From Streptomyces sp. NBC_01549 (GTDB taxonomy: Bacteria; Actinomycetota; Actinomycetes; Streptomycetales; Streptomycetaceae), in assembly GCF_026339955.1 (NCBI RefSeq), contig NZ_JAPEPW010000001.1:4583001-4647000 (forward strand): DNA of 64,000 bases, given 5' to 3'. Below are positions 10,301 to 18,446 of the stretch, one piece after another. The translations under genes and the position numbers were made by a program. Below the pieces are notes generated by a model. It was not told the DNA's origin. It saw nothing but the letters and a program-made list of their open reading frames with translations, and searched no databases. How positions within the stretch are numbered: position 1 is the stretch's first letter; the number at the start of each line of letters is the position of its first letter.

Positions 10301-10642
10301 CCGGACGTAACCGACCTTGTCGTACGTCTGGCCGACGGAGCCGCCCTTGACCGCGTCCATCTCCTTGGCGACCTGTTCGGTCTGCCCGGGAGCGGTGGCG
10401 ATCATCATCGTGACGTTCTTGGCGCCGTCGGCCTTGGCCTCGGCGAGGAGGTCCGCGTCGTCCGAACCGAGCTTGACGCTCGCGGACTTGGTGCCCGGGC
10501 CGGGCGTGGCGGATGCGTGGTCCGCGGAGAAGGCCATGGGTATCGGCCCGGCCGAGGAGAGCGCGGCCACCAGGCCCGCGGCCACGGCGATGCGGGCCAC
10601 GCGTCTCGCGCCCGATATCGGTGCGCGCTGAGGATCGGTCAT
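7340..10642 (-). CDS. Large secreted subtilisin-like serine protease (S8 family)
   Basis: This 1100-residue exported protease has a signal peptide at about 1-40 (ARRVARIAVAAGLVAAL, then AFSADHASA). An inhibitor-like propeptide follows at about 55-150. The triad is D209 (GILDSGVDLSHP), H392 (EHGTHVAGI) and S585 (GTSMASP), with oxyanion Asn487 (ISAGNSGPG). About 180 residues sit between Asp and His, an insertion much longer than in simple subtilisins. The C-terminal 450 residues contain beta-rich, pre-peptidase-like repeats. The second of two nearby ATGs was chosen because AAGGGA lies 5 bases before it; an upstream extension to 10801 lacks a ribosome site. Confidence 0.93.
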   Translation of the reverse strand: MTDPQRAPISGARRVARIAVAAGLVAALSSAGPIPMAFSADHASATPGPGTKSASVKLGSDDADLLAEAKADGAKNVTMMIATAPGQTEQVAKEMDAVKGGSVGQTYDKVGYVRATVPTAKADAAIAAATKLTSVHGIDLRQDIALDDPTPSADTAKGASSKATKTYAAPDKNTPAENPYNPSFETGAVDFVKKNPKADGRGITIGILDSGVDLSHPALQKTTTGERKIVDWVTSTDPILDNDLSWRPMVSAVSGPAFTYGGQRWTAPAGSYEISTFRESATAGGDAAGDVNRDGDTTDAWGVLYDPAAGTVTVDVNNNHDFTDDTAMKPYKDGYQIGHFGTDNPATDVVESQPFVVQIRKDVPMDPYGGDWVGKKADFVNIGLIASEHGTHVAGITSANGLFGGKMNGAAPGAKIVSSRACVFGPSCTNVALTEGMLDLVVNHGVDIVNMSIGGLPALNDGNNARSELYTRLIDTYGVQLVISAGNSGPGANTIGDPGLADKVISVGASISKDTWAANYGSVVEKKYAMMPFSSRGPREDGGFTPTLTAPGAAINTTQTWLPGSPVAQAGYSLPAGYSMLQGTSMASPQAAGASALLLSAAKQKGIALTPAELRTALTSTADHIKGVQAYEEGAGLINIVDAWKSIKDDATAHDYTVKAPVDTAIDYALKTPGFGTGLYDREGGLKVGVKKSYEITITRTSGPDKAIRHELHFENNAGDTFSIAGSDEVKLELNKPVTVKVTAKASSAGIKSAILEVDDPRTEGVDKQILTTVVVSTPLKYTFSKSSSVQRNSTQSYFLTVPEGAKALEVAIGGLKDLSQTRFISIHPYGVPVEDTGTPYCYSNYPNTNGCKPDVRAYADPQPGVWEVEVEARRTSPLLDNPYTLDATVLGAAFDPETVTVSEAKVGTPVTASWKVTNNFAALDGTLKGGPLGSSKTARPTIADGVTQTSTVDVPAGAASLDVAIGNVSDTAADLDLTVYDSAGNQVAQSADGDAEEAVSIPNPAAGTYTIEVVGYSVPSGSTAYDYRDVFFSAALGSVKVDESTPVKLATGGTATVSGEVTAAAPAPEGREFFGRVQLVNARGTAAGLGSVKIEKVTP

Positions 10643-10799
10643 CAGCATCCCTTGTAGGTAAAGGAACGAGCGTGGAGTGACCGGTCCCGACGTTCCCCGG
10701 GACACGATCACATCAGTCCGGTATGTGGACCCGGATGACCGCTCAGCTTTACCTAAGGGGCAGTTGTTTGGGGAGAGTTGACCGTGGCGGGATGGAACC

Positions 10800-10823
10800 A
10801 TGGCGTACTTCCGCCATACGCCA
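10800..10823. promoter_or_regulatory. Inverted repeat upstream of the subtilase
   Basis: Two overlapping inverted repeats lie here: ATGGCG and CGCCAT with 6 bases between, and TGGCGTA and TACGCCA with 9 between. The site is about 160 bases upstream of the protease start in a 254-base gap. It could be an operator; no regulator is assigned. Confidence 0.3.
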
Positions 10824-10896
10824 CGCCGGTCAAAGCATGATATGACGGGACATGGTCAACCAATCGGCGACCGCTCGCCGATCATCCTCCGGCCGC

Positions 10897-11433
10897 TCAG
10901 GCCTCCCGTGTGCGCGCGTAGTGGCGGGACGCCTTCGCGCGGTTACCGCAGGCCGCCATCGAGCACCAGCGGCGGGTGCCGTTCCGTGAGGTGTCGAAGA
11001 AATGCAGGACGCAGGCGTCGTGGGCGCAGTGGCGGATGCGGTCGGGGGCGGTGGCGAGCAGTTCGAGGTAGTCGCGGGCGGCGAGCCAGGCGGGCCCCCA
11101 GGACGGGTCGCCGAACTCCGCTTCCTCGCCGGGTCCTTGGGCGGTGAGTGTCACGCGGACGCGGCCGTGCGCGAGGACGGCGTCGATCCGGGCGGCGGAT
11201 TCCTCCAGGGTCCCGTCGACGGCCGAACGCAGGGCGTCGCGGGCTTCCCGCACATGCAGCAGCACGGCGTCGTCGGCCGGGAAGTCCAGCCCGTTCGCCG
11301 CCAGCCACACCGCCAGGCCCTCGGTGTCCGTCAGCAGGTCCTGCGTCACTCCCTCGCGGTTCCAGCGGGTGTTGAGCAGGTCGAGCGAGACCGGCTCCCC
11401 GGTGAGTGGACGGGGGTCGGCGGTGGTGGACAT
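10897..11433 (-). CDS. CGNR zinc-finger (ABATE domain) putative transcription regulator
   Basis: This 178-residue protein has an N-terminal ABATE-type domain (EPVSLDLLNTRW near residue 14, then LAVWLAANGL) and a C-terminal CGNR zinc finger with Cys residues in HCAHDACVLHF and RRWCSMAACGNRAKASRHYAR. The family is thought to bind DNA, often as stress-responsive regulators. It is divergent from a VOC gene across a 126-base gap containing an inverted repeat, so control of that gene and of itself is a natural inference. Confidence 0.85.
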   Translation of the reverse strand: MSTTADPRPLTGEPVSLDLLNTRWNREGVTQDLLTDTEGLAVWLAANGLDFPADDAVLLHVREARDALRSAVDGTLEESAARIDAVLAHGRVRVTLTAQGPGEEAEFGDPSWGPAWLAARDYLELLATAPDRIRHCAHDACVLHFFDTSRNGTRRWCSMAACGNRAKASRHYARTREA

Positions 11434-11500
11434 GAGGAGCTCCCTTCGGTGCTAACCACTCAAGAGTAGGTCACTGGTTGACGCCCTCCACTCTAACCTT

Positions 11501-11521
11501 TAACCTCGATGACGAGGGTTA
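11501..11521. promoter_or_regulatory. Candidate operator between the CGNR and VOC genes
   Basis: TAACCTCG and CGAGGGTTA form an inverted repeat around ATGA with one extra C in the right arm. A further TAACC half-site lies 7 bases upstream. It is 39 bases before the VOC start codon. The CGNR protein is the obvious candidate to bind it. Confidence 0.4.
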
Positions 11522-11559
11522 GTCCTTCCGTGGGGCGGCCAACGACAGACGGGACCGTC

Positions 11560-12012
11560 ATGACCTTGCGCACCGGCCACATCGGCCTGAACGTCACCGA
11601 CCTCGACCGCTCGCTCGCCTTCTACCGCGACGTCCTGGGCTTCGGCGTGCTCTCCGAGGGCAAGGAGGAGGAGCGGCGGTACGCGTTCCTCGGCTCCCTC
11701 GCCGGTGACGGCCGCCCGGTGCTCACCCTCTGGCAGCAGGCGCGGGAGCCGTACGACAAGGCCCGCGCCGGTCTGCACCACCTCTCCTTCGAGGTGGACT
11801 CGGTCGACCAGGTCAGGGAGTACGAGACGGCCCTGCGCGACTACGGCGTCGACTTCGCGCACGAGGGCGTGGTCGCTCACCGCGAGGGCTCGGCGTCCGG
11901 CGGCATCTTCTTCCACGACCCCGACGGCACCCGGCTGGAGATCTACGCGCCGAGCGGGGCGGAAAACGCCCCGGTGCCGTCCGCCACCGCTCCCACCTGC
12001 GGTTTCTTCTAG
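11560..12012 (+). CDS. VOC-family (glyoxalase/dioxygenase fold) protein
   Basis: This 150-residue protein has the paired beta-alpha-beta fold of the vicinal oxygen chelate superfamily. It opens with HIGLNVTDLDRSLAFYRDVLGF and closes with FFHDPDGTRLEIYAPSG, with metal-ligand candidates His7, His70 in LHHLSFEV and Glu in RLEIY. The family includes glyoxalases, dioxygenases and resistance proteins; the substrate cannot be told from sequence. The ATG was chosen because it begins the fold; a frame extension upstream covers the operator-like repeat. Confidence 0.85.
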   Translation: MTLRTGHIGLNVTDLDRSLAFYRDVLGFGVLSEGKEEERRYAFLGSLAGDGRPVLTLWQQAREPYDKARAGLHHLSFEVDSVDQVREYETALRDYGVDFAHEGVVAHREGSASGGIFFHDPDGTRLEIYAPSGAENAPVPSATAPTCGFF

Positions 12013-12036
12013 GATCTCGCGAGAGAGAGGCGCGCC

Positions 12037-12918
12037 ATGACCTACCACTCCGGTTCACGGGCCGTACAGGACCGGGTGGGTGTGCGCGAGCTCGCCGATC
12101 ACGTGGGGCGGTCCGTCGGACAGGGCATTCGTCCCGTGGCCGCCGCGTTCCTCGAACTCCAGCCGATGCTGGTGGTGGGCGCGGCCGACCCGGTGAGCGG
12201 AGCGGTGTGGGCCTCGCTGCTCACCGGCGAGCCCGGGTTCGTACGGGCGACGGGCGTCCGGCAGATCTCGGTCACGGGCGGCGGCCCGCGCGAGGGCGAC
12301 CCCCTGGCGCCGGCGCTCGCCACCCCAGGCACCTCCGTCGGCACGATCGCGCTCGACCCGCGCACCCGCCGGCGTATGCGCGTCAACGGCCGGATCCGCC
12401 CGACCCCCCGCGGCTTCGCGGTCGAGGCCGACCAGGTCTTCTCCAACTGCCCGAAGTACCTCCAGAAGAGAGAGACGTACGAGAAGGCCGAGCGTTCGCC
12501 CGCCACGCCCCGTCGGTCCGCCGAGCTCTCCCTGGGGCAGCGGCGGTTCGTCGAGTCCGCCGACACCTTCTTCCTGGCCACCGTCCACGCGCACGGCGCC
12601 GACGCCAGCCACCGGGGCGGCAACCCCGGCTTCGTCCACGCCCCCTCACCGCACGAGCTGCACTGGCGCGACTACCCGGGCAACTCCATGTTCCTGACCC
12701 TCGGCAACCTGGAGGTCGACCCGCGGGCGGGGCTGCTCTTCCTGGACTGGGTGTCGGGGTCGGTGCTGCAGCTGACGGGCAGGGCCCGCACGCAGTACGC
12801 GGACGACGGGCGGCGCACGGTCCGCTTCACCGTCACCGAGGCCGTTCAGACGCCCGCCGCCAGCCCGCTGTGCTGGTCGCCGCCGGAGTACTCACCGGCC
12901 AATCCGGCGCTGCCGTAG
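12037..12918 (+). CDS. Pyridoxamine 5'-phosphate oxidase-family flavin-binding protein
   Basis: This 293-residue protein has a C-terminal split-barrel segment (about residues 170-260) in which FFLATVHAHGADASHRGG and NSMFLTLGNLEVDPRAGLLFLDW are typical of FMN-binding PNPOx-like proteins. Such proteins reduce or oxidise small molecules using FMN or F420. A related half-domain lies at about 35-110. It starts 24 bases after the VOC gene, so the two are probably one transcript. The substrate is unknown, and the protein should not be taken as a true vitamin B6 enzyme. Confidence 0.8.
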   Translation: MTYHSGSRAVQDRVGVRELADHVGRSVGQGIRPVAAAFLELQPMLVVGAADPVSGAVWASLLTGEPGFVRATGVRQISVTGGGPREGDPLAPALATPGTSVGTIALDPRTRRRMRVNGRIRPTPRGFAVEADQVFSNCPKYLQKRETYEKAERSPATPRRSAELSLGQRRFVESADTFFLATVHAHGADASHRGGNPGFVHAPSPHELHWRDYPGNSMFLTLGNLEVDPRAGLLFLDWVSGSVLQLTGRARTQYADDGRRTVRFTVTEAVQTPAASPLCWSPPEYSPANPALP

Positions 12919-12954
12919 GCGACTTGCCGGGCCACCGTGCCGTAACGTCTGGGC

Positions 12955-13419
12955 ATGCCGAAGCAGTTGAGGGTGGCGGCCTACGCCGTATGCGTGCGGG
13001 ACGGGCGGATGCTGCTGGCCCGCTGGGTCGCGGGTGACGGAAGCAGGCGGTGGACCCTGCCCGGCGGCGGCATGGACCACGGCGAGGATCCCTACGACAC
13101 CGTCATCCGCGAGGCCGAGGAGGAGACGGGTTACGCCGTCGAGCCCGTCGTGCTGCTCGGCGTCGACTCCATGCTGCGCTCCCATCCGCGCCGACTCGGC
13201 CCGCCCGGCGACTTCCACGCCCTGCGGATCGTCTACGAGGCCCGCGTCACCGGCGGCGAACTCCGCCACGAGACGAACGGCTCCACCGACATGGCGGCCT
13301 GGCACCCCCTCGACGAGGTACCCGCCCTCGACCGGGTCGCACTGGTCGACGTGGGACTGCGGCTGTGGCGCGAGCGGCCGCCCGTCGGGCGCGTCGGCTC
13401 CGAAACGGCGGGGGAGTAG
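12955..13419 (+). CDS. Nudix hydrolase
   Basis: This 154-residue protein carries a complete Nudix box at residues 38-60 (G38, E44, then REAEEETGY at 52-60), which binds magnesium and cleaves nucleoside-diphosphate-linked substrates. The N-terminal strands (VAAYAVCVRDGRMLLARW) and a late ELRHETNGSTDMAAWHP segment fit MutT-like folds. It follows the flavin protein by 36 bases on the same strand. The substrate is not predictable. Confidence 0.9.
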   Translation: MPKQLRVAAYAVCVRDGRMLLARWVAGDGSRRWTLPGGGMDHGEDPYDTVIREAEEETGYAVEPVVLLGVDSMLRSHPRRLGPPGDFHALRIVYEARVTGGELRHETNGSTDMAAWHPLDEVPALDRVALVDVGLRLWRERPPVGRVGSETAGE

Positions 13420-13691
13420 CGGCGAGTGAGTAGCGGCCGGGGTGGGGCGGCCGGGAACTGGTCCCATACCCCGGAAAATGAACACGGAGTGACCGCCTCT
13501 AGGCCGTTCGGAGAGGGGCCGTGGACGCGCAGGGTGCTCCAAGATCCACGTACGGTGATCGGTGTCGGCCGTTGCCGCCTCGTTAACGTCCAGGTCACCC
13601 CCGGTGCCAACGATCCAGAGTGAGCGGGGAGTTACCGCAACGAACCCCCCGCGACCACTGCCGACGCGTTCGCACTCGGGGAGATCGCGCC

Positions 13692-15472
13692 ATGTCGCGC
13701 ATACGCTCTGTCGCCACTTCCGCCGCCATGAACCGCCGTACCCTGCTCGCCGCCACCGGGGCGGTGACCCTCTCCGCGGGCATCGGCTGCGCCCTGCGGC
13801 CCGACTCCGAGGCGCACGCCGCCACCACGGACGCGGGTGAGGCGCCCATCGCCGTGTCCCTCCCCCACTCTCGGCTTCGCTCGAGCGGGGGGACCCCCAT
13901 GGCACCCGCCGCACCCCTCGCCCCCTACGTGCGCGGTACCACCCTGGAGAGCGTGGCCGCGGCGCGCTCCGGCACGGACGGCTACCGGCGGCTCGGCGAC
14001 GGCCCCGCCTGGAAGCGGGTCGTACGTAGCGACCTGGCCGCGGCCAAGTCCGGGCGGGCCGACCGGCGTACCGCGCTCGCCGCGTTCGTGCAGTTCACCG
14101 ACCTGCACCTGATCGACGTCCAGCACCCGCTGCGGCTCGAATACCTGCGCTCCGGCGCCGCGAACGCCTGGCGTCCGCACGAGTCGCTGACCGTGGCGGG
14201 CGCCGTCTCGCTCGTCGAGCGGGTCAACGCGCTGCGCGGAGCCCCCGTCACCGGCTCCCCACTGCACTTCGTCATGACCACCGGGGACAACACGGACAAC
14301 AACTCCAAGACGGAGCTGGACTGGTTCCTGAAGGTCATGAGCGGCGGCCGGATCAGCCCCAACAGCGGCGACCCGCGCCACTACGAGGGTGTCCAGAACA
14401 GCGGCCTCAAGCTGTACTGGCAGCCTGACGCGGCCCTGCGCGACGCCGACAAGCAGCGTGGCTTCCCGCATCTGCACGGCTTCCTCGCGGCCGCCATCCG
14501 CGAGCTGCGCAGCCCCGGCCTCGGCCTGCCGTGGTACTCCACGGTCGGCAACCACGACGCGCTGCCGCTGGGCTGCTACCGGCACGGCGACTCCTTCCTC
14601 GCCGAGTTCGCCGTCGGCGGCAAGAAGCTGATGACGCTGCCCGCCTCGGCGAGCGTCGCCCTGCGGGCCGCCATCAAGAACGACAAGGACCCCAAGGGCA
14701 CCCAGCTCAGGGACCTCCGGCGCGGCAGCTGCGCGCGGTCACCCCGGACGAGTCGCGCGCCCCCTTCACGCCCGCCGAGTACCTCAAGGCGCACCTCGAC
14801 CCCGCGCACACCGGCCCCGGCCCGGTCGGCCACGGCTACTCGGCGGCCAACCTCGCCGCGGGCACCCAGTACTACGCCTTCCGCATCTCCGACGACATCA
14901 TCGGCATCAGCATCGACACCACCGACCCGGGCGGCCACTACATGGGCTCCATCGGGACGACCCAGCTGCGCTGGCTGGACAAGACGCTGAGCGACAACAA
15001 GGACTCGTACGCCATCGTCTTCAGCCACCACACCAGCAAGTCGATGACCAACCGCCGCACCGACCCCGCGCACCCGAGCGACAAGCGCCACGGCGGTGAG
15101 GACGTGGTCGCCACGCTCGCCAAGCACCGCAACGTGCTGGCCTGGGTGAACGGCCACACCCACAAGAACGAGATCATCGCGCACTCCGCGCCGAACCACG
15201 GCTCCTTCTGGGAGATCAACACCGCCTCCCACGTCGACTTCCCGCACCTCGCCCGCATCATCGAGGTCGTCGACAACAAGGACGGCACGCTCTCCCTCTT
15301 CACCACCCTCATCGAGTCGGCGGCCCCGCACCGCACGGACTTCTCCGACCTCAGCCAGACCGGGCTCGCGGCCCTCTACCGCGAGCTCGCCTTCAACTCC
15401 CCGGGCCGCAGCACCGAGCTGGCCGGCGCCTCGCGGGACCGCAACACGGAACTCGTGCTGAAGAAGGCCTGA
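13692..15472 (+). pseudogene. Tat-exported metallophosphoesterase (TIGR03767-like), frameshifted
   Basis: Two overlapping frames together encode one calcineurin-like phosphoesterase. The first begins at an ATG with GGGGAG upstream, carries a twin-arginine signal (MNRRTLLAATGAVTLSAG) and the metal-binding blocks FTDLHLIDVQ, TTGDNTDNN and GNHDALP. The second supplies AIVFSHHTSKS and NGHTHKNEI and runs to the stop. The change of frame lies near 14710-14735, between TQLRDL and QLRAVTPDE, and equals loss of one base. It is either a true mutation or a sequencing error. A palindromic repeat is also read through near the N-terminus. Product would be secreted; substrate unknown. Confidence 0.85.
13860..13899. 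repeat. Palindromic repeat inserted in the metallophosphoesterase coding region
   Basis: CCCCCACTC pairs with GAGCGGGGG (one mismatch) around TCGGCTTCGCTC, followed by GACCCCCAT. To my recollection this element recurs in many Streptomyces genomes, usually between genes. Here it is translated in frame as LPHSRLRSSGGTP just after the Tat signal peptide. Confidence 0.65.
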
Positions 15473-15585
15473 GGAAGCGCGAAGAACGGCCGAAACCCAC
15501 TCAACTGGCGTACAGGCGGGCAACCTTCACACCGGCCCGCCGAGTCCCTCCCCCCGACCAGGTTCACCGGTGAAGGGGGAACGAC

Positions 15586-16725
15586 ATGTCAGTGCGTAGG
15601 GGACTGGTGGCGGCGACGGCGGTGGCGGTGGCGGCCGCTCTGGCGGGGCCCGCGGTGGCGGCTCCCGCCGGGACCGGCCGGCACGGTGCGACCCGCGCCG
15701 CCATGGACGCCGCGGTGAAGGCCGGAGTGCCGGGTGTGACGGCGACGGCGCGGGACGCCGGCGGCACATGGTCGGCCACGGCGGGCGTGGACGATGTGCG
15801 CACGCACGCACCCCGCGGCACGGCCGACCACTACCGCGTGGGCAGCATCACGAAGACGTTCGTGTCGACGGTGCTGTTGCAGTTGGAGGCGGAGGGGCGG
15901 CTGTCGCTGGACGACACGGTGGAGAAGTGGCTCCCGGGCGTGGTCCGGGGCCACGGCCACGACGGACGCCGGATCACCGTCCGCCGGCTGCTCAACCACA
16001 CCAGCGGCATCTTCAACTACACGGCGGACGAGGACTTCGCCCGCACGTACTTCCTGAAGGACGGCTTCTTCGATCACCGCTACGACACGAAGACCCCTGA
16101 GCAGCTCGTGGCGATCGCGATGACCCACAAGCCGCTCTTCGCGCCGGGCGCGTCCTGGAGTTACTCCAACACGAACTACGTGCTGGCCGGCATGGTGATC
16201 GAGAAGGTCACCGGCCACTCGTACGCCTCGGAGATCCGCCGCCGCATTATCGAACCGCTCGGCCTGCGCGCCACGTCCGTCCCCGGCACGCGGACGACGC
16301 TCCCGCGGCCCAGCGGCCACGCGTACTCGAAACTGTCCCGGGCGACGACGGGTCCGATGTACGACGTCACGCGGCTCAACCCCTCCCTGGCCTCCTCGGC
16401 CGGGGAGATGATCTCCGACTCCGCCGATCTGAACCGCTTCTACACGGCCCTGCTGGGCGGCCGGCTCCTTCCGCCGAAGCAGCTGAAGGAGATGAAGACC
16501 ACGGTGAAGGCCGACGAGATCCCGGGCGCCCGCTACGGCCTGGGTCTCATCGACCGCGAGCTCGGCTGCGGGGTCCATGTATGGGGCCATGACGGCGGGA
16601 TCCACGGCTCGACGTCCTCCGCCGTGACGACGGCGGACGGCCGCCACTCCCTGGCCTTCAACTTCAACGGGGACTGGTCCGGGGACAGCGATGCGGTGAT
16701 CGAGGGGGAGTTCTGCGCCGAGTAG
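15586..16725 (+). CDS. Secreted serine hydrolase, beta-lactamase class C/D-Ala-D-Ala carboxypeptidase fold
   Basis: This 379-residue exported enzyme has a signal peptide (1-26, ending AVAAPAG). The catalytic motifs are SITK (S87, K90), YSN (193-195) and HDG (335-337) in place of KTG. The family includes D-alanyl-D-alanine carboxypeptidases, esterases and beta-lactamases; with no further context it could act on peptidoglycan or on small esters. A ribosome site AAGGGGGAACGAC precedes the ATG. It follows the broken phosphoesterase gene by about 110 bases. Confidence 0.9.
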   Translation: MSVRRGLVAATAVAVAAALAGPAVAAPAGTGRHGATRAAMDAAVKAGVPGVTATARDAGGTWSATAGVDDVRTHAPRGTADHYRVGSITKTFVSTVLLQLEAEGRLSLDDTVEKWLPGVVRGHGHDGRRITVRRLLNHTSGIFNYTADEDFARTYFLKDGFFDHRYDTKTPEQLVAIAMTHKPLFAPGASWSYSNTNYVLAGMVIEKVTGHSYASEIRRRIIEPLGLRATSVPGTRTTLPRPSGHAYSKLSRATTGPMYDVTRLNPSLASSAGEMISDSADLNRFYTALLGGRLLPPKQLKEMKTTVKADEIPGARYGLGLIDRELGCGVHVWGHDGGIHGSTSSAVTTADGRHSLAFNFNGDWSGDSDAVIEGEFCAE

Positions 16726-16752
16726 GCCTCTGAACGCCCTCCTTGGCGGAGG

Positions 16753-17511
16753 TCAGCGCGGGCTCCACTCGCCGTCCCCCAGCACCATGTCGGGATCGAA
16801 CATGACGATCACGGCGGCGATCAGGAGGACGGCGAGGGGCCCGGCGAGCATGAAGAGCAGGAACGACAGCAGACCGGCGGGCGACTGGGAGGCCGTGACC
16901 TGCTGGGTGACGTGCACCGAGACGGCGGCCATACCGGTGTAGTGCATCCCGGTCACCGCCACGCCCATGACGAGGCTCGCCCCCAGGCTCGACCACAGCG
17001 TGTGGATGGAGACCGCCGCCCACAGGGCCGCGGTGGCGGCGGCCACCGCGATCAGCACGGACAGCGCCACGGTCGGCACGTCGTACCGCAGGGTCCCGGG
17101 CATACGGATGGCGGCCATGCCGATGTAGTGCATGGCGGCCACGCCCAGACCGGTGATGACACCCGCCACGCCGAGATTCAGCGGCGCGGCGCCCCGATAG
17201 CCGACGAGGAAGACCCCGACAGCGACCACGGCGATCGCGACAACCAGACTGAGCACGGTCATCGCCGAGTCGTAGCTCACCAGCGCGCCCCCGACGCTGA
17301 AGCCGATCATGGCGATGAAGTGCATGGTCCATATGCCGCAGCCGATGGACACCGCGCCCAGCGTCAGCCAGCCGGCCTTGCGGTCCTGACGTCTGCGCTG
17401 CAGCGACCGTGTCGTGCAGCGCAGTCCCAGGGCCGCTCCCAGGCAGGCCATCAGATAGGCCGCGACCGGGGTCGCGGCCCCGTAGTAGAAATCGGAAACG
17501 TTGGCGGTCAT
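16753..17511 (-). CDS. MHYT-domain integral membrane sensor
   Basis: This 252-residue protein has seven predicted membrane helices and three MHYT-type motifs (TMHFIAM, AMHYIGM, GMHYTGM), which are proposed to bind copper and sense a diatomic gas. Unlike many MHYT proteins it lacks a GGDEF, EAL or kinase output domain, ending soon after the last helix, so it must signal through a partner or act otherwise. The ATG start begins the first helix. The promoter lies in the AT-richer divergent gap. Confidence 0.9.
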   Translation of the reverse strand: MTANVSDFYYGAATPVAAYLMACLGAALGLRCTTRSLQRRRQDRKAGWLTLGAVSIGCGIWTMHFIAMIGFSVGGALVSYDSAMTVLSLVVAIAVVAVGVFLVGYRGAAPLNLGVAGVITGLGVAAMHYIGMAAIRMPGTLRYDVPTVALSVLIAVAAATAALWAAVSIHTLWSSLGASLVMGVAVTGMHYTGMAAVSVHVTQQVTASQSPAGLLSFLLFMLAGPLAVLLIAAVIVMFDPDMVLGDGEWSPR

Positions 17512-17834
17512 GACGGGGCGTCCCTTTTCCTGCGTGACGGGGGGCGGTACCGCGCCGTGGCGCGGAGTCGATGAACAGCCCTCCGGTCGGGAGGCCTCTG
17601 AGGAACCGTCAGGGGTCGGATCAAGCCACCTGGCTGACTTGTTCGCAATTCAAACACACTTTGACCACATTCTCTCCTCGTCGAAGAGGAGTTCTACGCG
17701 AAGGTGCAAAGTGCTCCTCAACGATCAGAAAAGCCCCGGAAGGGGTGAAGTCAATGTGCCGGACATTCCGATGAAGTGCTCTTCGGGGCAAATGAAAGAC
17801 CCGAAGGACTGGAACGATCAGAAAGAGATCCAAA
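17512..17834. other. Divergent intergenic region with small repeats
   Basis: This stretch holds no convincing gene. It is less GC-rich than its surroundings around 17640-17830. AACGATCAGAAA occurs at 17720 and again at 17813, 93 bases apart, and CTCCTC/GAGGAG form a small hairpin at 17674-17691. It should contain promoters for both flanking genes. Confidence 0.5.
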
Positions 17835-18359
17835 GTGGCACTTCTCGATGGCGGCGCGGTCCGCCGCACCGGCGCGCTCGTACTGGGTTCGGCGCTGCTC
17901 GCCGGCTCTGTCCTCGGCGCGGGAGCCGCGTACGCCGCCGCCCCGACCGGCCCGACGGCGAAGATCGGCGGCTGGTCCAAGCACGTCGAACTGAAGCCGG
18001 GTGGCGCGTCCAGGACGTTCACGATCACCGTGCGCAACCGGACCGACCACACCCTCAAGGGAGTCGACGTCGGCTACAGCACGTACGCCGCCGAACGACC
18101 GGTCCTCAAGGAGTACACCCACGGCATGTGGAAGACCGTGCCGTGGGGGCGCACGCACCAGCGCAACGCCGGCGTCCCCTCGTTCGCGGCGTTCGCCTCG
18201 GGTCAGACACTGAAGCGCGGCGCCACGGTCACCTACACGGTGCGGGTGTCCCTGCCCCGGCACTGGGACAGGAGCGTCTCCAGCGTGCAGGCCCAGGCGG
18301 GGGCGCGGGGCGAGGGCTGGAGCGACTTCCGGTCCGTCGACTTCAGGGTCGCCCGCTGA
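17835..18359 (+). CDS. Secreted protein of unknown function
   Basis: This 174-residue protein has a signal peptide (residues 1-35, LVLGSALLAGSVLGAGAAYAAAP) and one mature domain of about 135 residues. The pattern SRTFTITVRNRTDHTLKGVDVGY and GATVTYTVRVSLP suggests an immunoglobulin-like beta sandwich. The GTG start is the only one giving an intact signal peptide; its ribosome site (AAAGAGAT) is weak. There are no cysteines or enzyme motifs. A strong terminator follows. I do not recognise a named family. Confidence 0.75.
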   Translation: MALLDGGAVRRTGALVLGSALLAGSVLGAGAAYAAAPTGPTAKIGGWSKHVELKPGGASRTFTITVRNRTDHTLKGVDVGYSTYAAERPVLKEYTHGMWKTVPWGRTHQRNAGVPSFAAFASGQTLKRGATVTYTVRVSLPRHWDRSVSSVQAQAGARGEGWSDFRSVDFRVAR

Positions 18360-18381
18360 CCCTCGGACACCGAGAACCCAG

Positions 18382-18417
18382 GAGGAGGGGCCGCCGAGGC
18401 ACCGGCGGCCCCTCCTC
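18382..18417. terminator. Bidirectional terminator
   Basis: A 15-bp perfect stem (GAGGAGGGGCCGCCG and its complement) has a 6-base loop and lies between two convergent genes. Confidence 0.8.
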
Positions 18418-18446
18418 TCCCCTCCTGATACCGCCCCGGTCCGTCA

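Noticed and set aside
7337..10657. 1106-codon open frame opposite the subtilase
   Set aside because: The composition (Arg, Gly, Val, Asp-rich) is typical of antisense frames, and the subtilase has all catalytic motifs on the other strand.
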